The notes below the pieces were generated by a model. The model saw nothing but the letters and a program-made list of their open reading frames with translations, was not told the origin of the DNA and did no database searches. The translations under genes and the position numbers were made by a program. A stretch of 64,000 bases of DNA, from contig NZ_JABANC010000007.1 of NCBI RefSeq assembly GCF_012931685.1, forward strand, positions 18,023 to 82,022, given 5' to 3'. Positions within the stretch are counted from its first letter, which is position 1; every line of letters starts with the position of its first letter. This document shows positions 7,757 to 16,846 of this stretch, piece after piece. The DNA comes from Hanstruepera ponticola. GTDB taxonomy: Bacteria; Bacteroidota; Bacteroidia; Flavobacteriales; Flavobacteriaceae.

Positions 7757-9418
7757 CTAATAGGCATCATCGTGTACTTTCGCGACTGCTCTTCCAGATG
7801 GGTCGTTCATGTTCTTGAATGCTTCATCCCACTCTAAAGCTATTTTTGTACTGCATGCCACACTAGGTTCCTGTGGTACGCATTTAGCTGCAGCATCACT
7901 TGGAAAATGGTCTTCAAAAATGGAGCGATAATAAAACTCTTCTTTGTTTTGCGGAGTTTGTATTGGGAATCGGAAATGTGCATTAGCCATTTGATCATCT
8001 GAAACATCCCTTTCTACCACTTCTTTTAAGGTATCAATCCAACTATAGCCCACACCATCACTAAATTGTTCTTTTTGTCTCCAAGCTACACTTTCTGGTA
8101 ACATATCTTCAAACGCTTTACGAATTACCCATTTTTCCATGCGTTCACCATTTATCATTTTATCTTCCGGGTTGATTCGCATAGCTACATCCATAAATTC
8201 TTTATCTAAAAACGGCACACGACCTTCAATTCCCCAAGCTGCTAAACTCTTATTAGCACGTAAGCAATCGTACATATGAAGTTTGCTTAATTTCCTCACT
8301 GTTTCTTCATGAAATTCTTGAGCATTTGGTGCTTTATGAAAGTATAAATAACCACCAAATAATTCGTCTGCACCTTCACCAGACAAAACCATTTTTATTC
8401 CCATAGATTTAATAACACGAGCCATTAAATACATGGGTGTACTGGCGCGAATGGTTGTAATATCATAAGTTTCTAAATTGTAAATCACATCTCGAATAGC
8501 GTCTAACCCTTCTTGTATGGTGAATTTAATTTCGTGATGAACTGTTCCTATGTGATTAGCTACTTTACGAGCAGCAGCCAAATCCGGTGACCCTTCCAAT
8601 CCTACGGAAAAACTATGCAATTGCGGCCACCAAGCTTGCTCTTTGTCATCTGCTTCAATACGCCGTTCAGCATACTTTTTGGCAATTGCTGATGTTATTG
8701 ACGAGTCTAAACCTCCTGACAACAGTACACCATAAGGCACATCACTCATAAGTTGTCTATGAACAGCATCTTCTAATGCTTGTCTAATTTTAGCAATTTC
8801 TGTTCTATTGTCTTTAACAGCTTCATAATCTTCCCAATCACGTTTGTACCATTGTACAAACTGTCCATCTTTACTTGATAGATAATGACCCGGAGGAAAT
8901 AATTCAATTTTTGAACAAACCCCTTCTAAAGCCTTAAGTTCCGAAGCAACATAAAAGGTACCATGCTTGTCCCAACCTATATATAAAGGAATAATTCCCA
9001 TATGGTCTCGCGCCACAAAATATTCATCCTTATCAACATCGTAAATAGCAAAACCAAAAATGCCGTTCATGTCATCAACAAAATCAACTCCTTTTTTCTT
9101 ATATAGTGCCAAAATCACTTCACAGTCACTTTCGGTTTGAAACTTGTAATCAGGAAATTGCTTTCTCAATTCTCTATGATTATATATTTCGCCATTAGCC
9201 GCCAGTATGAGTTTTTTATCTTCACTCAATAAGGGTTGTTTACCTGAAGTCGGGTCGACAATAGCCAATCGTTCATGAGCTAAAATAGCTTTGTCATTAT
9301 CAAATATTCCACTCCAATCAGGTCCTCTATGACGAATAGTTTTTGCCATCTCTAATATTTGAGGTCTTAATTCCTCTGTATTTTGTTTTAAATCAAAAGC
9401 ACATACAATTCCGCACAT
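7757..9418 (-). CDS. asnB: Asparagine synthase B, glutamine-hydrolysing
   Basis: 553 aa, close to the 554 aa of E. coli AsnB. It makes asparagine from aspartate, glutamine and ATP in the cytoplasm. The start at 9418 is chosen because it gives Met-Cys-Gly-Ile: Cys2 becomes the N-terminal nucleophile of the glutaminase domain. A start ten codons further upstream would bury it. The glutaminase domain covers about 1-190, with RHRGPD (29-34) and NGEIYNH (75-81). The synthetase domain has the pyrophosphate loop SGGLDSS (234-240) and SGEGADELFGGY. Transcribed alone, with a terminator downstream and repeated AT-rich inverted motifs upstream. Confidence 0.95.
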   Translation of the reverse strand: MCGIVCAFDLKQNTEELRPQILEMAKTIRHRGPDWSGIFDNDKAILAHERLAIVDPTSGKQPLLSEDKKLILAANGEIYNHRELRKQFPDYKFQTESDCEVILALYKKKGVDFVDDMNGIFGFAIYDVDKDEYFVARDHMGIIPLYIGWDKHGTFYVASELKALEGVCSKIELFPPGHYLSSKDGQFVQWYKRDWEDYEAVKDNRTEIAKIRQALEDAVHRQLMSDVPYGVLLSGGLDSSITSAIAKKYAERRIEADDKEQAWWPQLHSFSVGLEGSPDLAAARKVANHIGTVHHEIKFTIQEGLDAIRDVIYNLETYDITTIRASTPMYLMARVIKSMGIKMVLSGEGADELFGGYLYFHKAPNAQEFHEETVRKLSKLHMYDCLRANKSLAAWGIEGRVPFLDKEFMDVAMRINPEDKMINGERMEKWVIRKAFEDMLPESVAWRQKEQFSDGVGYSWIDTLKEVVERDVSDDQMANAHFRFPIQTPQNKEEFYYRSIFEDHFPSDAAAKCVPQEPSVACSTKIALEWDEAFKNMNDPSGRAVAKVHDDAY

Positions 9419-9427
9419 AATTCTTCT

Positions 9428-9544
9428 ATTATTATAATTATGAAACAAATATGATTCTAAATATACTAATTATAAACTTATTTTTATATTTTAATTATAA
9501 TTAAAAACTAAATATCCATTATTTGTATATAATTATAATTAAAT
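9428..9544. promoter_or_regulatory. Cluster of TAATTATAATTA-like inverted motifs between asnB and the DUF2911 gene
   Basis: Near-palindromes occur at 9491-9504 (TTAATTATAATTAA) and 9530-9543, with partial versions near 9430-9440 and 9468-9475. They sit in the 259-base divergent region upstream of both asnB and the gene at 9678. They could be operators or simply AT-rich filler; no protein partner can be named. Confidence 0.35.
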
Positions 9545-9677
9545 TACAACACAAAGAATATTTCACTTTAAAATGTAAACTTTATCAAAATCTTTCGACT
9601 GTTGGATAACTATTCTATAACTTTAAAAATTATTAATTAACCCATTTCCAATTCAATGGAAATTCAAACTATTCCAA

Positions 9678-10223
9678 ATGAAAAAAACATCAATTATTTC
9701 AACAATTACCATGGCATTCGTCATGTTATTAGCCATGAATGCTTCTGCGCAAGATTTTGAAGGATTAAACAAAAGTCCTATGGATGCAGCCTCTTTCCCA
9801 TCGAGCTACAAAGTATCCGATAAACTCATAAAAATAGTGTATAGTAGGCCACAATTAAAGGATCGTGAAATCAGTAAACTAGCACCTAATGGCGAGGTTT
9901 GGCGCACTGGTGCCAATGAAGCTCCTGAATTAACCTTATACACAGACATGAATTTAGGTGATACCAAAGTATCAGCTGGAACATATACTTTTTTTGTTAT
10001 TCCTGGTGAGAAAGAATGGACAGCTATAATTAGTAAAGACTTAAATGTTTGGGGAAGTTATTATTACAACCAAGCTAATGATGTAGCACGATTAAAAGTT
10101 CCAGTAACAACTGGAAAGGATGTGCTTGAAGCGTTCTCTATAGCATTTGAAGGTGTAGACAATGGCGTTCATATGCATTTAGGATGGGGAACTACTAGAG
10201 TTGCTGTACCGTTTACAAAATAA
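9678..10223 (+). CDS. Secreted DUF2911 domain protein
   Basis: 181 aa. It has a signal peptide (MKKTSIISTITMAFVMLLAMNASAQ, cut after AQ). The remainder matches DUF2911 as I know it from Bacteroidota: IVYSRPQLKDREI, APNGEVWRTGANEAPELTLYTDMNLGD, SAGTYTFFVIP, and WGSYYYNQANDVARLKVP. The biochemical role of DUF2911 is unknown; export to the periplasm is inferred. Single gene with its own terminator. Confidence 0.85.
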   Translation: MKKTSIISTITMAFVMLLAMNASAQDFEGLNKSPMDAASFPSSYKVSDKLIKIVYSRPQLKDREISKLAPNGEVWRTGANEAPELTLYTDMNLGDTKVSAGTYTFFVIPGEKEWTAIISKDLNVWGSYYYNQANDVARLKVPVTTGKDVLEAFSIAFEGVDNGVHMHLGWGTTRVAVPFTK

Positions 10224-10246
10224 TCTACTGAAATTACATTCCTACT

Positions 10247-10276
10247 AAAAACGCCTTGATTTCTCAAGGCGTTTTT
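10247..10276. terminator. Bidirectional terminator between DUF2911 gene and adhesin gene
   Basis: ACGCCTTGA (10251-10259) pairs with TCAAGGCGT (10264-10272), loop TTTC, with A-run on the left and T-run on the right. It serves the two convergent genes ending at 10223 and 10295. Confidence 0.85.
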
Positions 10277-10294
10277 AACTATTAAAAATTATAG

Positions 10295-13180
10295 TTATTG
10301 GTTGGTTGGTGCTAGTTGTGCTTCTATTTTTTCAATCCTACTCGATAAGGTTTCAAAATTTTGCAATTTTAACTTTAAAGCCTCAATTTCTTTTTGTTGT
10401 TGCTCAATACGTTTTTGTTGTTCTTGTGTTGCACTTACGTTCAACATACTAATGGCGTCATAATCCACACTATGAAAATCTTCTACTTGACTACCAAATA
10501 CAAATATTTGATTACCAAAATCATTAGTAGTTTTTTTAATAACTAAAGACTTCTCTGAAACTTTTAATACTTCAGCCAAAACCTCTATATTATCTTTAGT
10601 AACAAGTTTAATGGTATCTCCTTTTGAGAGCGAAATTGACTTTGAAAATTGCAATGACATATTTCCATTATTCAATTGTTTTACTGTAGCAAGTTGGTAT
10701 ACGTTAGGGATAAACTCTGTTGATAGATTTACAGCATTTGGCAATACTTCTTTTACTTGTTGTGCTATAACTTTTTTAGACACCATATCGCCTTTCATTT
10801 TATAATCTTTAAAGCTATAATCTGTAATTTCTATATTCATTAGGCTTTTTAAATCCTCTTTGCTATCACTAATACCAACGATGTTTTTAATACGTTCATC
10901 AGAACCCGTTGCAAAACCAAGAGATGAGAACATAGCTCTTGAAGCCGCAATACTGTACGTCCATCCTGAACCATTTGCACCATAACCAACACTAGCATTA
11001 AGGTAGTATGCTGGTGCACTATTAAGCCCATTAATAAATGAGGTAACATGCAATGGGTAAGATGGTGTAGTTGTACCAATACCCACATTACCATTTTTTA
11101 AAATAGTTAAGGCATTAGATCTTGAAGTATTACTTAATCCATTACCTACTTCAAAAATAGGATCAGTTCCAACATGAACTGTAGGATTTCCTGGGGCTCC
11201 AACATTAAATAGACCAATAGAAAACGCACCTACACTTTCCGATCTTGTACCATAACCGTGAGCTGAAGCATAATAACCTTTTGCAGAGGAATTAAATCCG
11301 GAAGTGAATGCATAATTTCCCATAGGACCATTTCCAACACGATATGGATTTCCTGTCGCTTGCGTAACCACTTCACTAGAAATAGAAAGATCAACTGCTT
11401 CAAATCCAAGACTACCATGACGTGTAAGATCACGTCCAATTAATCGAAAACCAGCCGTACCACCACCATCATCAACTATACGCTCCAAGCCCGTTGGGTT
11501 TGTTATTGTTGGTTGATTGGTTAAGTCGTTATAGTCGCCGCTAAATGTTGCATCAATATAATTTGCATCAGCATATTCTTTTGTTATTAAGGCTTTATTA
11601 TTTGTAATTTCAGAAATATCAAAGGATGGTGCTGTTATGGTCCCATTTTTAAGAACTGTAAGCGCATTAGAACTCCCAAAAACTCCATTTCCAATTTCAA
11701 ACAAGGGGTCTGTAGATACCCAAGCTGTAGTGTTACCTCCACCAACATTATAACGTCCTATAGCAGTTGAAAAACTAGCAGTAGCTTCTGTTTGGTTTCC
11801 CATTGCTACTGAATTAACACCAGATGCTTCTGTATTTAATCCCATTGCAGTAGAATTTTCACCAGAAGCAATTGTGCTGCGTCCCAATGCGGTAGATGTA
11901 ATACCAGAAGCTGTTGTACTTAGGCCCATTGCCGTAGAGTGAATAACCGATGCATTGGTACCAGCTCCCAATGCTATTGAATAATCACCTGAAGCAATTG
12001 TACCATTCCCGATTGCAAATGCATTAATTCCAGATGCTTCAGTATTTAATCCAATTGCAGTAGAATTTTCACCCGTTGCTCCACGAGTACCACTTGCACT
12101 ATTTGAATGACTATGATCTACTGCATTTAAACCTATATTTCCATAGTTTGCAGGGTTTCTACCAATTAATCGCCAACCAACTCCATTCCCTTCATCTATA
12201 GCTGCTAAACCTGTTGGGTTGGCACCAAGGTAATTGGCATCTGCATATTCTTTTGTTATTAAGGCTTTATTATTTGTAATTTCAGAAATATCAAAGGATG
12301 GTGCTGTTATGGTCCCATTTTTAAGAATTGTTAACGCATTGGATCTTACGGGAAAAGTTTGGCCGTTACCAACTTCAAAAATTGGATCTGTAGGAATCCA
12401 TGAATGATTATCACCAGTTCCAATATTCAGAACTCCAACGGCAGTTGATCTATATGCATCAGCATTTACATAATATCCCATTGCTGTGGAATTGTCACCA
12501 GAAGCAATTGTATTCCGTCCCATTGCAGTGGAAGTATTTCCTGAAGCTGTTGTACTTAGGCCCATTGCCGAAGAGTGAATAGCCGAAGCAGTTGAGCCAG
12601 CTCCAATTGCCATTGAATAATCGCCTGAAGCGATAGTACCATTCCCGATTGCTAATGCATTAATTCCAGATGCTTCAGTATTCAATCCAATTGCAGTAGA
12701 ATTTTCACCCGTTGCTCCACGAGTACCACTTGCACTATTTGAATGACTATGATCTACTGCATTTAAACCTATATTTCCATAGTTTGCAGGGTTTTTATCT
12801 ATTAACCGCCAGCCTATACCATTGCCTTCATCAAGAGCTTCCAAGCCTGTTGGGTTAGTGCCTAAGTAATTGGTGTCTCCATAATTTTTTTCGATTAAAA
12901 ACACCCAAGATGTTGTGGCGTTATCCCAATAATAAAACCCTTTGGCAGGCGCACCATTACCAGTTGCATATACCAGCATGCCGTCTTGATTGGCTCCAGG
13001 GTTACTTCCTGGAAACTCATCTATTTTAGGGATTAACAACCCATCTGTATTTTCGGGAGTAGCCTGGTTTGATGACTGAATGTCTAAACTTGCCGAAGGG
13101 CTTGTAGTACCAATACCCACTTGTGCAATGGTTATTTGAAATATTAAACTAAACAGGGCAACGATATATCTAGCTTTCAT
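10295..13180 (-). CDS. Secreted fibre/adhesin-like protein with YadA-head-like repeats and a C-terminal S74-type chaperone domain
   Basis: 961 aa. A signal peptide (to about residue 19, IAQ) is followed by VGIGTTSPSASLDI, typical of Bacteroidota tail-fibre-domain proteins. Residues about 104-540 are two copies of a 210-225 aa unit rich in 14-residue steps such as AIGxxTxASGxNS, the pattern of trimeric YadA heads; a diverged third unit follows. From about residue 759 SDERIKNIV begins, the signature of the peptidase_S74 intramolecular chaperone, which in phage fibres cleaves itself at the Ser. A coiled coil (EQQKRIEQQQKEIEALKLKL) ends the protein. Trimerisation and surface display are inferred. 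It lies directly downstream of a two-component pair on the same strand. No phage structural genes are nearby. Confidence 0.75.
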   Translation of the reverse strand: MKARYIVALFSLIFQITIAQVGIGTTSPSASLDIQSSNQATPENTDGLLIPKIDEFPGSNPGANQDGMLVYATGNGAPAKGFYYWDNATTSWVFLIEKNYGDTNYLGTNPTGLEALDEGNGIGWRLIDKNPANYGNIGLNAVDHSHSNSASGTRGATGENSTAIGLNTEASGINALAIGNGTIASGDYSMAIGAGSTASAIHSSAMGLSTTASGNTSTAMGRNTIASGDNSTAMGYYVNADAYRSTAVGVLNIGTGDNHSWIPTDPIFEVGNGQTFPVRSNALTILKNGTITAPSFDISEITNNKALITKEYADANYLGANPTGLAAIDEGNGVGWRLIGRNPANYGNIGLNAVDHSHSNSASGTRGATGENSTAIGLNTEASGINAFAIGNGTIASGDYSIALGAGTNASVIHSTAMGLSTTASGITSTALGRSTIASGENSTAMGLNTEASGVNSVAMGNQTEATASFSTAIGRYNVGGGNTTAWVSTDPLFEIGNGVFGSSNALTVLKNGTITAPSFDISEITNNKALITKEYADANYIDATFSGDYNDLTNQPTITNPTGLERIVDDGGGTAGFRLIGRDLTRHGSLGFEAVDLSISSEVVTQATGNPYRVGNGPMGNYAFTSGFNSSAKGYYASAHGYGTRSESVGAFSIGLFNVGAPGNPTVHVGTDPIFEVGNGLSNTSRSNALTILKNGNVGIGTTTPSYPLHVTSFINGLNSAPAYYLNASVGYGANGSGWTYSIAASRAMFSSLGFATGSDERIKNIVGISDSKEDLKSLMNIEITDYSFKDYKMKGDMVSKKVIAQQVKEVLPNAVNLSTEFIPNVYQLATVKQLNNGNMSLQFSKSISLSKGDTIKLVTKDNIEVLAEVLKVSEKSLVIKKTTNDFGNQIFVFGSQVEDFHSVDYDAISMLNVSATQEQQKRIEQQQKEIEALKLKLQNFETLSSRIEKIEAQLAPTNQ
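11571..11655. repeat. 85-bp exact direct repeat within the adhesin gene, copy A
   Basis: Identical to 12243-12327, 672 bases away. It encodes the end of each large unit (ITAPSFDISEITNNKALIT region). Such identity favours recombination between units. Confidence 0.9.
12048..12158. repeat. 111-bp exact direct repeat within the adhesin gene, copy A
   Basis: Identical to 12684-12794, 636 bases away. It encodes the NPANYGNIGLNAVDHSHSNS part of the large unit. Confidence 0.9.
12243..12327. repeat. 85-bp exact direct repeat within the adhesin gene, copy B
   Basis: Second copy of 11571-11655, identical over the whole length, then diverging at 12328. Confidence 0.9.
12684..12794. repeat. 111-bp exact direct repeat within the adhesin gene, copy B
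   Basis: Second copy of 12048-12158; single mismatches appear just outside both ends. Confidence 0.9.
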
Positions 13181-13234
13181 AACGTATGATTTTAACTATT
13201 ACTGCAAGATATTTTATATTAATAGCGAATAAAA

Positions 13235-13272
13235 TACGTAGTTTATGTAAAAACTACGTAGGCCTACGTAGT
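13235..13272. promoter_or_regulatory. Three TACGTAGT half-sites including a perfect 20-bp palindrome upstream of the adhesin gene
   Basis: ACTACGTAGGCCTACGTAGT at 13253-13272 is a perfect palindrome. A third half-site TACGTAGT at 13235-13242 forms a 10-base inverted repeat (TACGTAGTTT / AAACTACGTA) with the middle one. The group starts 2 bases from the response regulator stop and lies 55-92 bases upstream of the adhesin ATG. There is no T-tract, so an operator is more likely than a terminator. Confidence 0.55.
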
Positions 13273-13273
13273 A

Positions 13274-13918
13274 CTATATGGAAAGAATAAAATCCTTATG
13301 CTCCTGTGCCCAATTAGAAAGTGCATCCATCTCATTTGTCAAATCTAACTTTTTAATAATGTTAGATCTATGCTTCTCTACTGTACGTGAAGAAATAGAA
13401 ATAACATCTGCAATATCTTTTGAAGATTTCCCTTGTGCAACTAAGCGCACAATGGTTCTTTCTGAAGGAGATAAGAACTTCATTTTTTCTAATTCCGGTG
13501 ATACTTCATTTTGATTGACACGCTTAAATTCTGAACTAAAATAGGTTTCTCCACTTGCTACTGCTTGAATACATTTATGAAGCTCTACCGATGGTTCATC
13601 TTTTAATATATAGCCATGAATATTTAATTTTTGTGCTTTTAAAATAAAGCCTTTCTCTTTGTGAGAGGTGAGAATAATAAATTTTGTATTTAGGTTTTTG
13701 TCTTTACTTTTTTGAATGACCTCAAAACCTGTAAGTAAAGGCATTTGAATATCTAGTATAGCTACTTCAGGTTTAAGTGAAGTTATTTCACTTAAAGCCA
13801 TTGCACCATTATTTACTGCCGCAACTACATTATAGTTAAATGTTTCCAACTCATCCACCAATCCTTTTAAAAGTATAGGATGATCATCTGCCACTAGTAA
13901 AGATATCTTATCACTCAT
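13274..13918 (-). CDS. NarL/FixJ-type response regulator with LuxR helix-turn-helix
   Basis: 214 aa. The receiver domain (1-120) has the acidic pair D11-D12, phospho-acceptor D56 in AILDIQMP, T84 and K106, so it looks phosphorylatable. The C-terminal LuxR-type domain (about 148-205) has LSPSERTIVRLVAQGKSSKDIA and ISSRTVEKHRSNIIKKL. The ATG is one base past the stop of the histidine kinase gene, implying coupled translation and a cognate pair. The adhesin gene follows 93 bases downstream on the same strand and is the obvious candidate target. Confidence 0.93.
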   Translation of the reverse strand: MSDKISLLVADDHPILLKGLVDELETFNYNVVAAVNNGAMALSEITSLKPEVAILDIQMPLLTGFEVIQKSKDKNLNTKFIILTSHKEKGFILKAQKLNIHGYILKDEPSVELHKCIQAVASGETYFSSEFKRVNQNEVSPELEKMKFLSPSERTIVRLVAQGKSSKDIADVISISSRTVEKHRSNIIKKLDLTNEMDALSNWAQEHKDFILSI

Positions 13919-13919
13919 T

Positions 13920-16793
13920 TTACACTGGTATTGTAACTTCTATTGTTGTCCCATTATTTAAAGTACTTATAATGTGGAATTCTCCTCCTAATATACGTAT
14001 TCGTTCTGTCATGGTTTTTAGTCCTAAACTTTTTTGTCTTAACGCAGCAATATTATCAAACCCTTTTCCATTGTCTATGACAGAAAGTTTAACAATTTGG
14101 TTTTTATGTTCAATAACAACTTCTAGTGATTTTGCTTGAGCGTGTTTAATTACATTATTAACTGCTTCTTGAATAAAACGATAAATATTTAAGCTTTGCT
14201 CTTCGTTAAATAATTTGTTTATAGTATCTATATCTACTGAAACAAAGAGCTCTGTTTGTTCGTCAAGATCGTATAACAATTGCTCTATACTTTCAGTAAG
14301 CCCAAGTTGTTTTAGGTTAGATGGGTACAAGGCTCTGGATATACTTCTTACTTCTTCTAAAGCTTGATTGGTTAATGAAGAAAGTTCTTCTTGTTTATTA
14401 TTTTGAGCTTTCTTTTTTATTAAGGTTAATTGCTGCCCAACACTATCGTGTAGATCTTTAGAAACACGTGTACGTTCTTCTTCTTGAGCCTTAATTAAAT
14501 CTCTTGAAAATCTTTTTAATTGTTCTTTTTGGACTTTATTCCTCCAAACTATAATTATTAATGCGAGTAATGAGTTTAATAATACAAAACCAATCCAAAA
14601 CCAAGGCAACCTCCAAAAGGGAGCTTTTATTTTAAAAGGGTATGAATACATATTTTCCTGCCATATGCTATTCCCATTGCTTGCAGTAAATTCAAAAACA
14701 TAATCTCCAGGAGGAAGATATGAGTATACTACTGTATCATCATTTGTATCACCAGACCAAAGATCACTATCTCTTAAACCTTTTAGTCTATATTTATACG
14801 TTACATTTTCTGGATTAGAAAATGTAATTGCTTCCATATTAAATGTAAGGTAATTACTTGTATAAGGAAGTTCTAGAACATTATTCTTACGATATAAGCT
14901 ATCGTTTAGTGTTTCAGAGAACACTGACACCTTATTAAGGTTAATGTTTGGCGCAGTTATGTTGTACTTGTATTTTTCTTCATCAAATAATAGTAAACCA
15001 TCTGAAGATGCTGCTACTAATAGTCCATTATCTGTGAATTCTAAATTATGGTTACTATCGCCTTTAAATGAAGCGTTAAAAAAATCTTTATTAAAAAAGT
15101 AATTTTTAGAAACCACCGAATCTTTTTGTAATAAATAATTTAAATCAATCTTTTTAAGAAATTTTTGGGTTCCTAACCATAAATAATCCTTATTAACTTT
15201 AAGGGTATTCAAATTATCTAATTTTCCAAAACGACTAAATGGGAAATTAGTAATAGAAATAGAATCATTAGTAAAAGATAAGAATGAAAGTTGTTCTTTA
15301 TTAAGATCTCCTAAAACTATATTATTCTCTCCATAAGAATCTATTCCAAAAAAATATGAATCTTCAAAATCTTCAATATCAATTTCCTTTAATTGCCCCT
15401 TATAAAACTGAAGCAGCGCATTTCTATGTGCAAAAATATAGCGATTTTTTAGCGCTCTTATACCCAAAAAATACTTATTCCTATTGTTATGGTTTATAAT
15501 CTTAAAATCGTTTTCCTTCAAAAATTCATAATGTTCTCTTCTATAAAAAATTGATTGAATTGAATCGTTATAAAAATGTCTGAAATGCCCATCCTTAATT
15601 AAGTTTGGGATATTTTCATTATTTAAGCGGAATATGCTATCAAATGTTGAAAACAACATCTTATCATCAGCTGCTTTTGAAATACCGTAAATTGGTTTAT
15701 CTACAATAGTATTAACTTTTTCATCCTTTAGAGATATGAGACTTTGGTCGGTCGCAACCATAATTTCATCATCAAATGGCAAAACTCCTATAATTTCATC
15801 TGAATTAAATCCGACTTCGGTATTGTATAATTTAAATGAGAAGTCTCTATATTTTATTAAACCATGTCCATCTGTTGCTAACCAAATGTTATCTTCATTA
15901 TCTTTGATTACTTTATAAATGTAAGGTGTTGGCAACCCATTTTCTTGATTTATAATTTTACAGGATTTATTTAATTTATTATAAATTCCAAATCCATTAC
16001 CCTCAAAAGCCAATAGCAATTCTTGGTTGTTTAAAGGATATATGCCATAAACTCTATTTTGGTCATAGTTCGTGTTATTAAATTTTTCTTTAATAGTAAC
16101 TTTATCAGACTCTAAACTGACCATTTCTCCATAAGTCCCAACCCATAATGCATTACCATCTTTTAGTACGGAATAACAAATATTATTTAAGTCGTGCGTA
16201 TTATTATCAATAAATTCAATTTTAGCAGGGTTTAGTGTAAGTTTTGCTATGCCATAATTAAGCGTAGCTATATAGATTGTATTCTCATCAAACCAAGTGA
16301 CATTAAAATGTATAATTTTGGTATTGGATTTGTTCTCCACTTCCAATTTAGACAATACACCTTCTTTATAAGTCAGAAACCCATCTTTACTAAACATGTA
16401 AATTGTACCATCTTTTGATTCCAGAAATGCAGCGATATCTAGAACTCTATCTGGATGTAAATTGGTTAAATTTGTTATACTATTTTCATAAATAATTGAA
16501 GCTCCTTTAGCGCGAGTTCCAATCCAAATCCTACCTTTGGAATCTTCAAAAACAGTATTAATATAATTAGAAGACAAGCCATTATTTACATTGTAGTTAT
16601 TAAAATGCTTTCCGTTAAAACTAGACAATCCTCCGGGAGTAGCCAACCAAATTCTATTGTCTTTTCCTTGAATAATTTCATTAATAGAATTATGTGCTAA
16701 TCCATCTTGAGTAGTAAATTGCTTGAAGCTGTATTTCTGCCCAACAGTTAATAAGGGTAAAATAAACAGAAAGAAGAAAACGTATTTTCGCAT
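13920..16793 (-). CDS. Sensor histidine kinase with periplasmic two-component-regulator propeller and Y_Y_Y domain
   Basis: 957 aa. Signal peptide to about residue 18 (LTVGQ). Residues about 20-620 hold repeated propeller blades (GLSSNYINTVFEDSKGRIWIGT, KVIKDNEDNIWLATDGHGL). A Y_Y_Y-type domain follows (about 640-725, YRLKGLRDSDLWSG). The membrane helix is at about 734-750, then HisKA_3 with H782 in KDLHDSVGQQ, then an ATPase domain with NNVIKHA and DNGKGFD. It senses an outside signal and probably phosphorylates the regulator encoded next. Some propeller sensors of this kind act in polysaccharide use; no sugar-use genes are adjacent here. Confidence 0.93.
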   Translation of the reverse strand: MRKYVFFFLFILPLLTVGQKYSFKQFTTQDGLAHNSINEIIQGKDNRIWLATPGGLSSFNGKHFNNYNVNNGLSSNYINTVFEDSKGRIWIGTRAKGASIIYENSITNLTNLHPDRVLDIAAFLESKDGTIYMFSKDGFLTYKEGVLSKLEVENKSNTKIIHFNVTWFDENTIYIATLNYGIAKLTLNPAKIEFIDNNTHDLNNICYSVLKDGNALWVGTYGEMVSLESDKVTIKEKFNNTNYDQNRVYGIYPLNNQELLLAFEGNGFGIYNKLNKSCKIINQENGLPTPYIYKVIKDNEDNIWLATDGHGLIKYRDFSFKLYNTEVGFNSDEIIGVLPFDDEIMVATDQSLISLKDEKVNTIVDKPIYGISKAADDKMLFSTFDSIFRLNNENIPNLIKDGHFRHFYNDSIQSIFYRREHYEFLKENDFKIINHNNRNKYFLGIRALKNRYIFAHRNALLQFYKGQLKEIDIEDFEDSYFFGIDSYGENNIVLGDLNKEQLSFLSFTNDSISITNFPFSRFGKLDNLNTLKVNKDYLWLGTQKFLKKIDLNYLLQKDSVVSKNYFFNKDFFNASFKGDSNHNLEFTDNGLLVAASSDGLLLFDEEKYKYNITAPNINLNKVSVFSETLNDSLYRKNNVLELPYTSNYLTFNMEAITFSNPENVTYKYRLKGLRDSDLWSGDTNDDTVVYSYLPPGDYVFEFTASNGNSIWQENMYSYPFKIKAPFWRLPWFWIGFVLLNSLLALIIIVWRNKVQKEQLKRFSRDLIKAQEEERTRVSKDLHDSVGQQLTLIKKKAQNNKQEELSSLTNQALEEVRSISRALYPSNLKQLGLTESIEQLLYDLDEQTELFVSVDIDTINKLFNEEQSLNIYRFIQEAVNNVIKHAQAKSLEVVIEHKNQIVKLSVIDNGKGFDNIAALRQKSLGLKTMTERIRILGGEFHIISTLNNGTTIEVTIPV

Positions 16794-16846
16794 ATAAGAA
16801 CTAAATTTAATTGTTTATTTCTAATTGCTCAAATACTTCTCAAAAA

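Noticed and set aside
12400..12582. Plus-strand reading frames inside the adhesin, HerA-like, pdhC and TonB genes
   Set aside because: They are shadows of repetitive or low-complexity coding sequence on the other strand, without a start context or family resemblance.
10295..13180. Prophage tail fibre because of the S74-type chaperone domain
   Set aside because: No capsid, tail, terminase, lysis or integrase genes are near; the protein has a signal peptide and is of a type widespread as a host surface protein in Bacteroidota.
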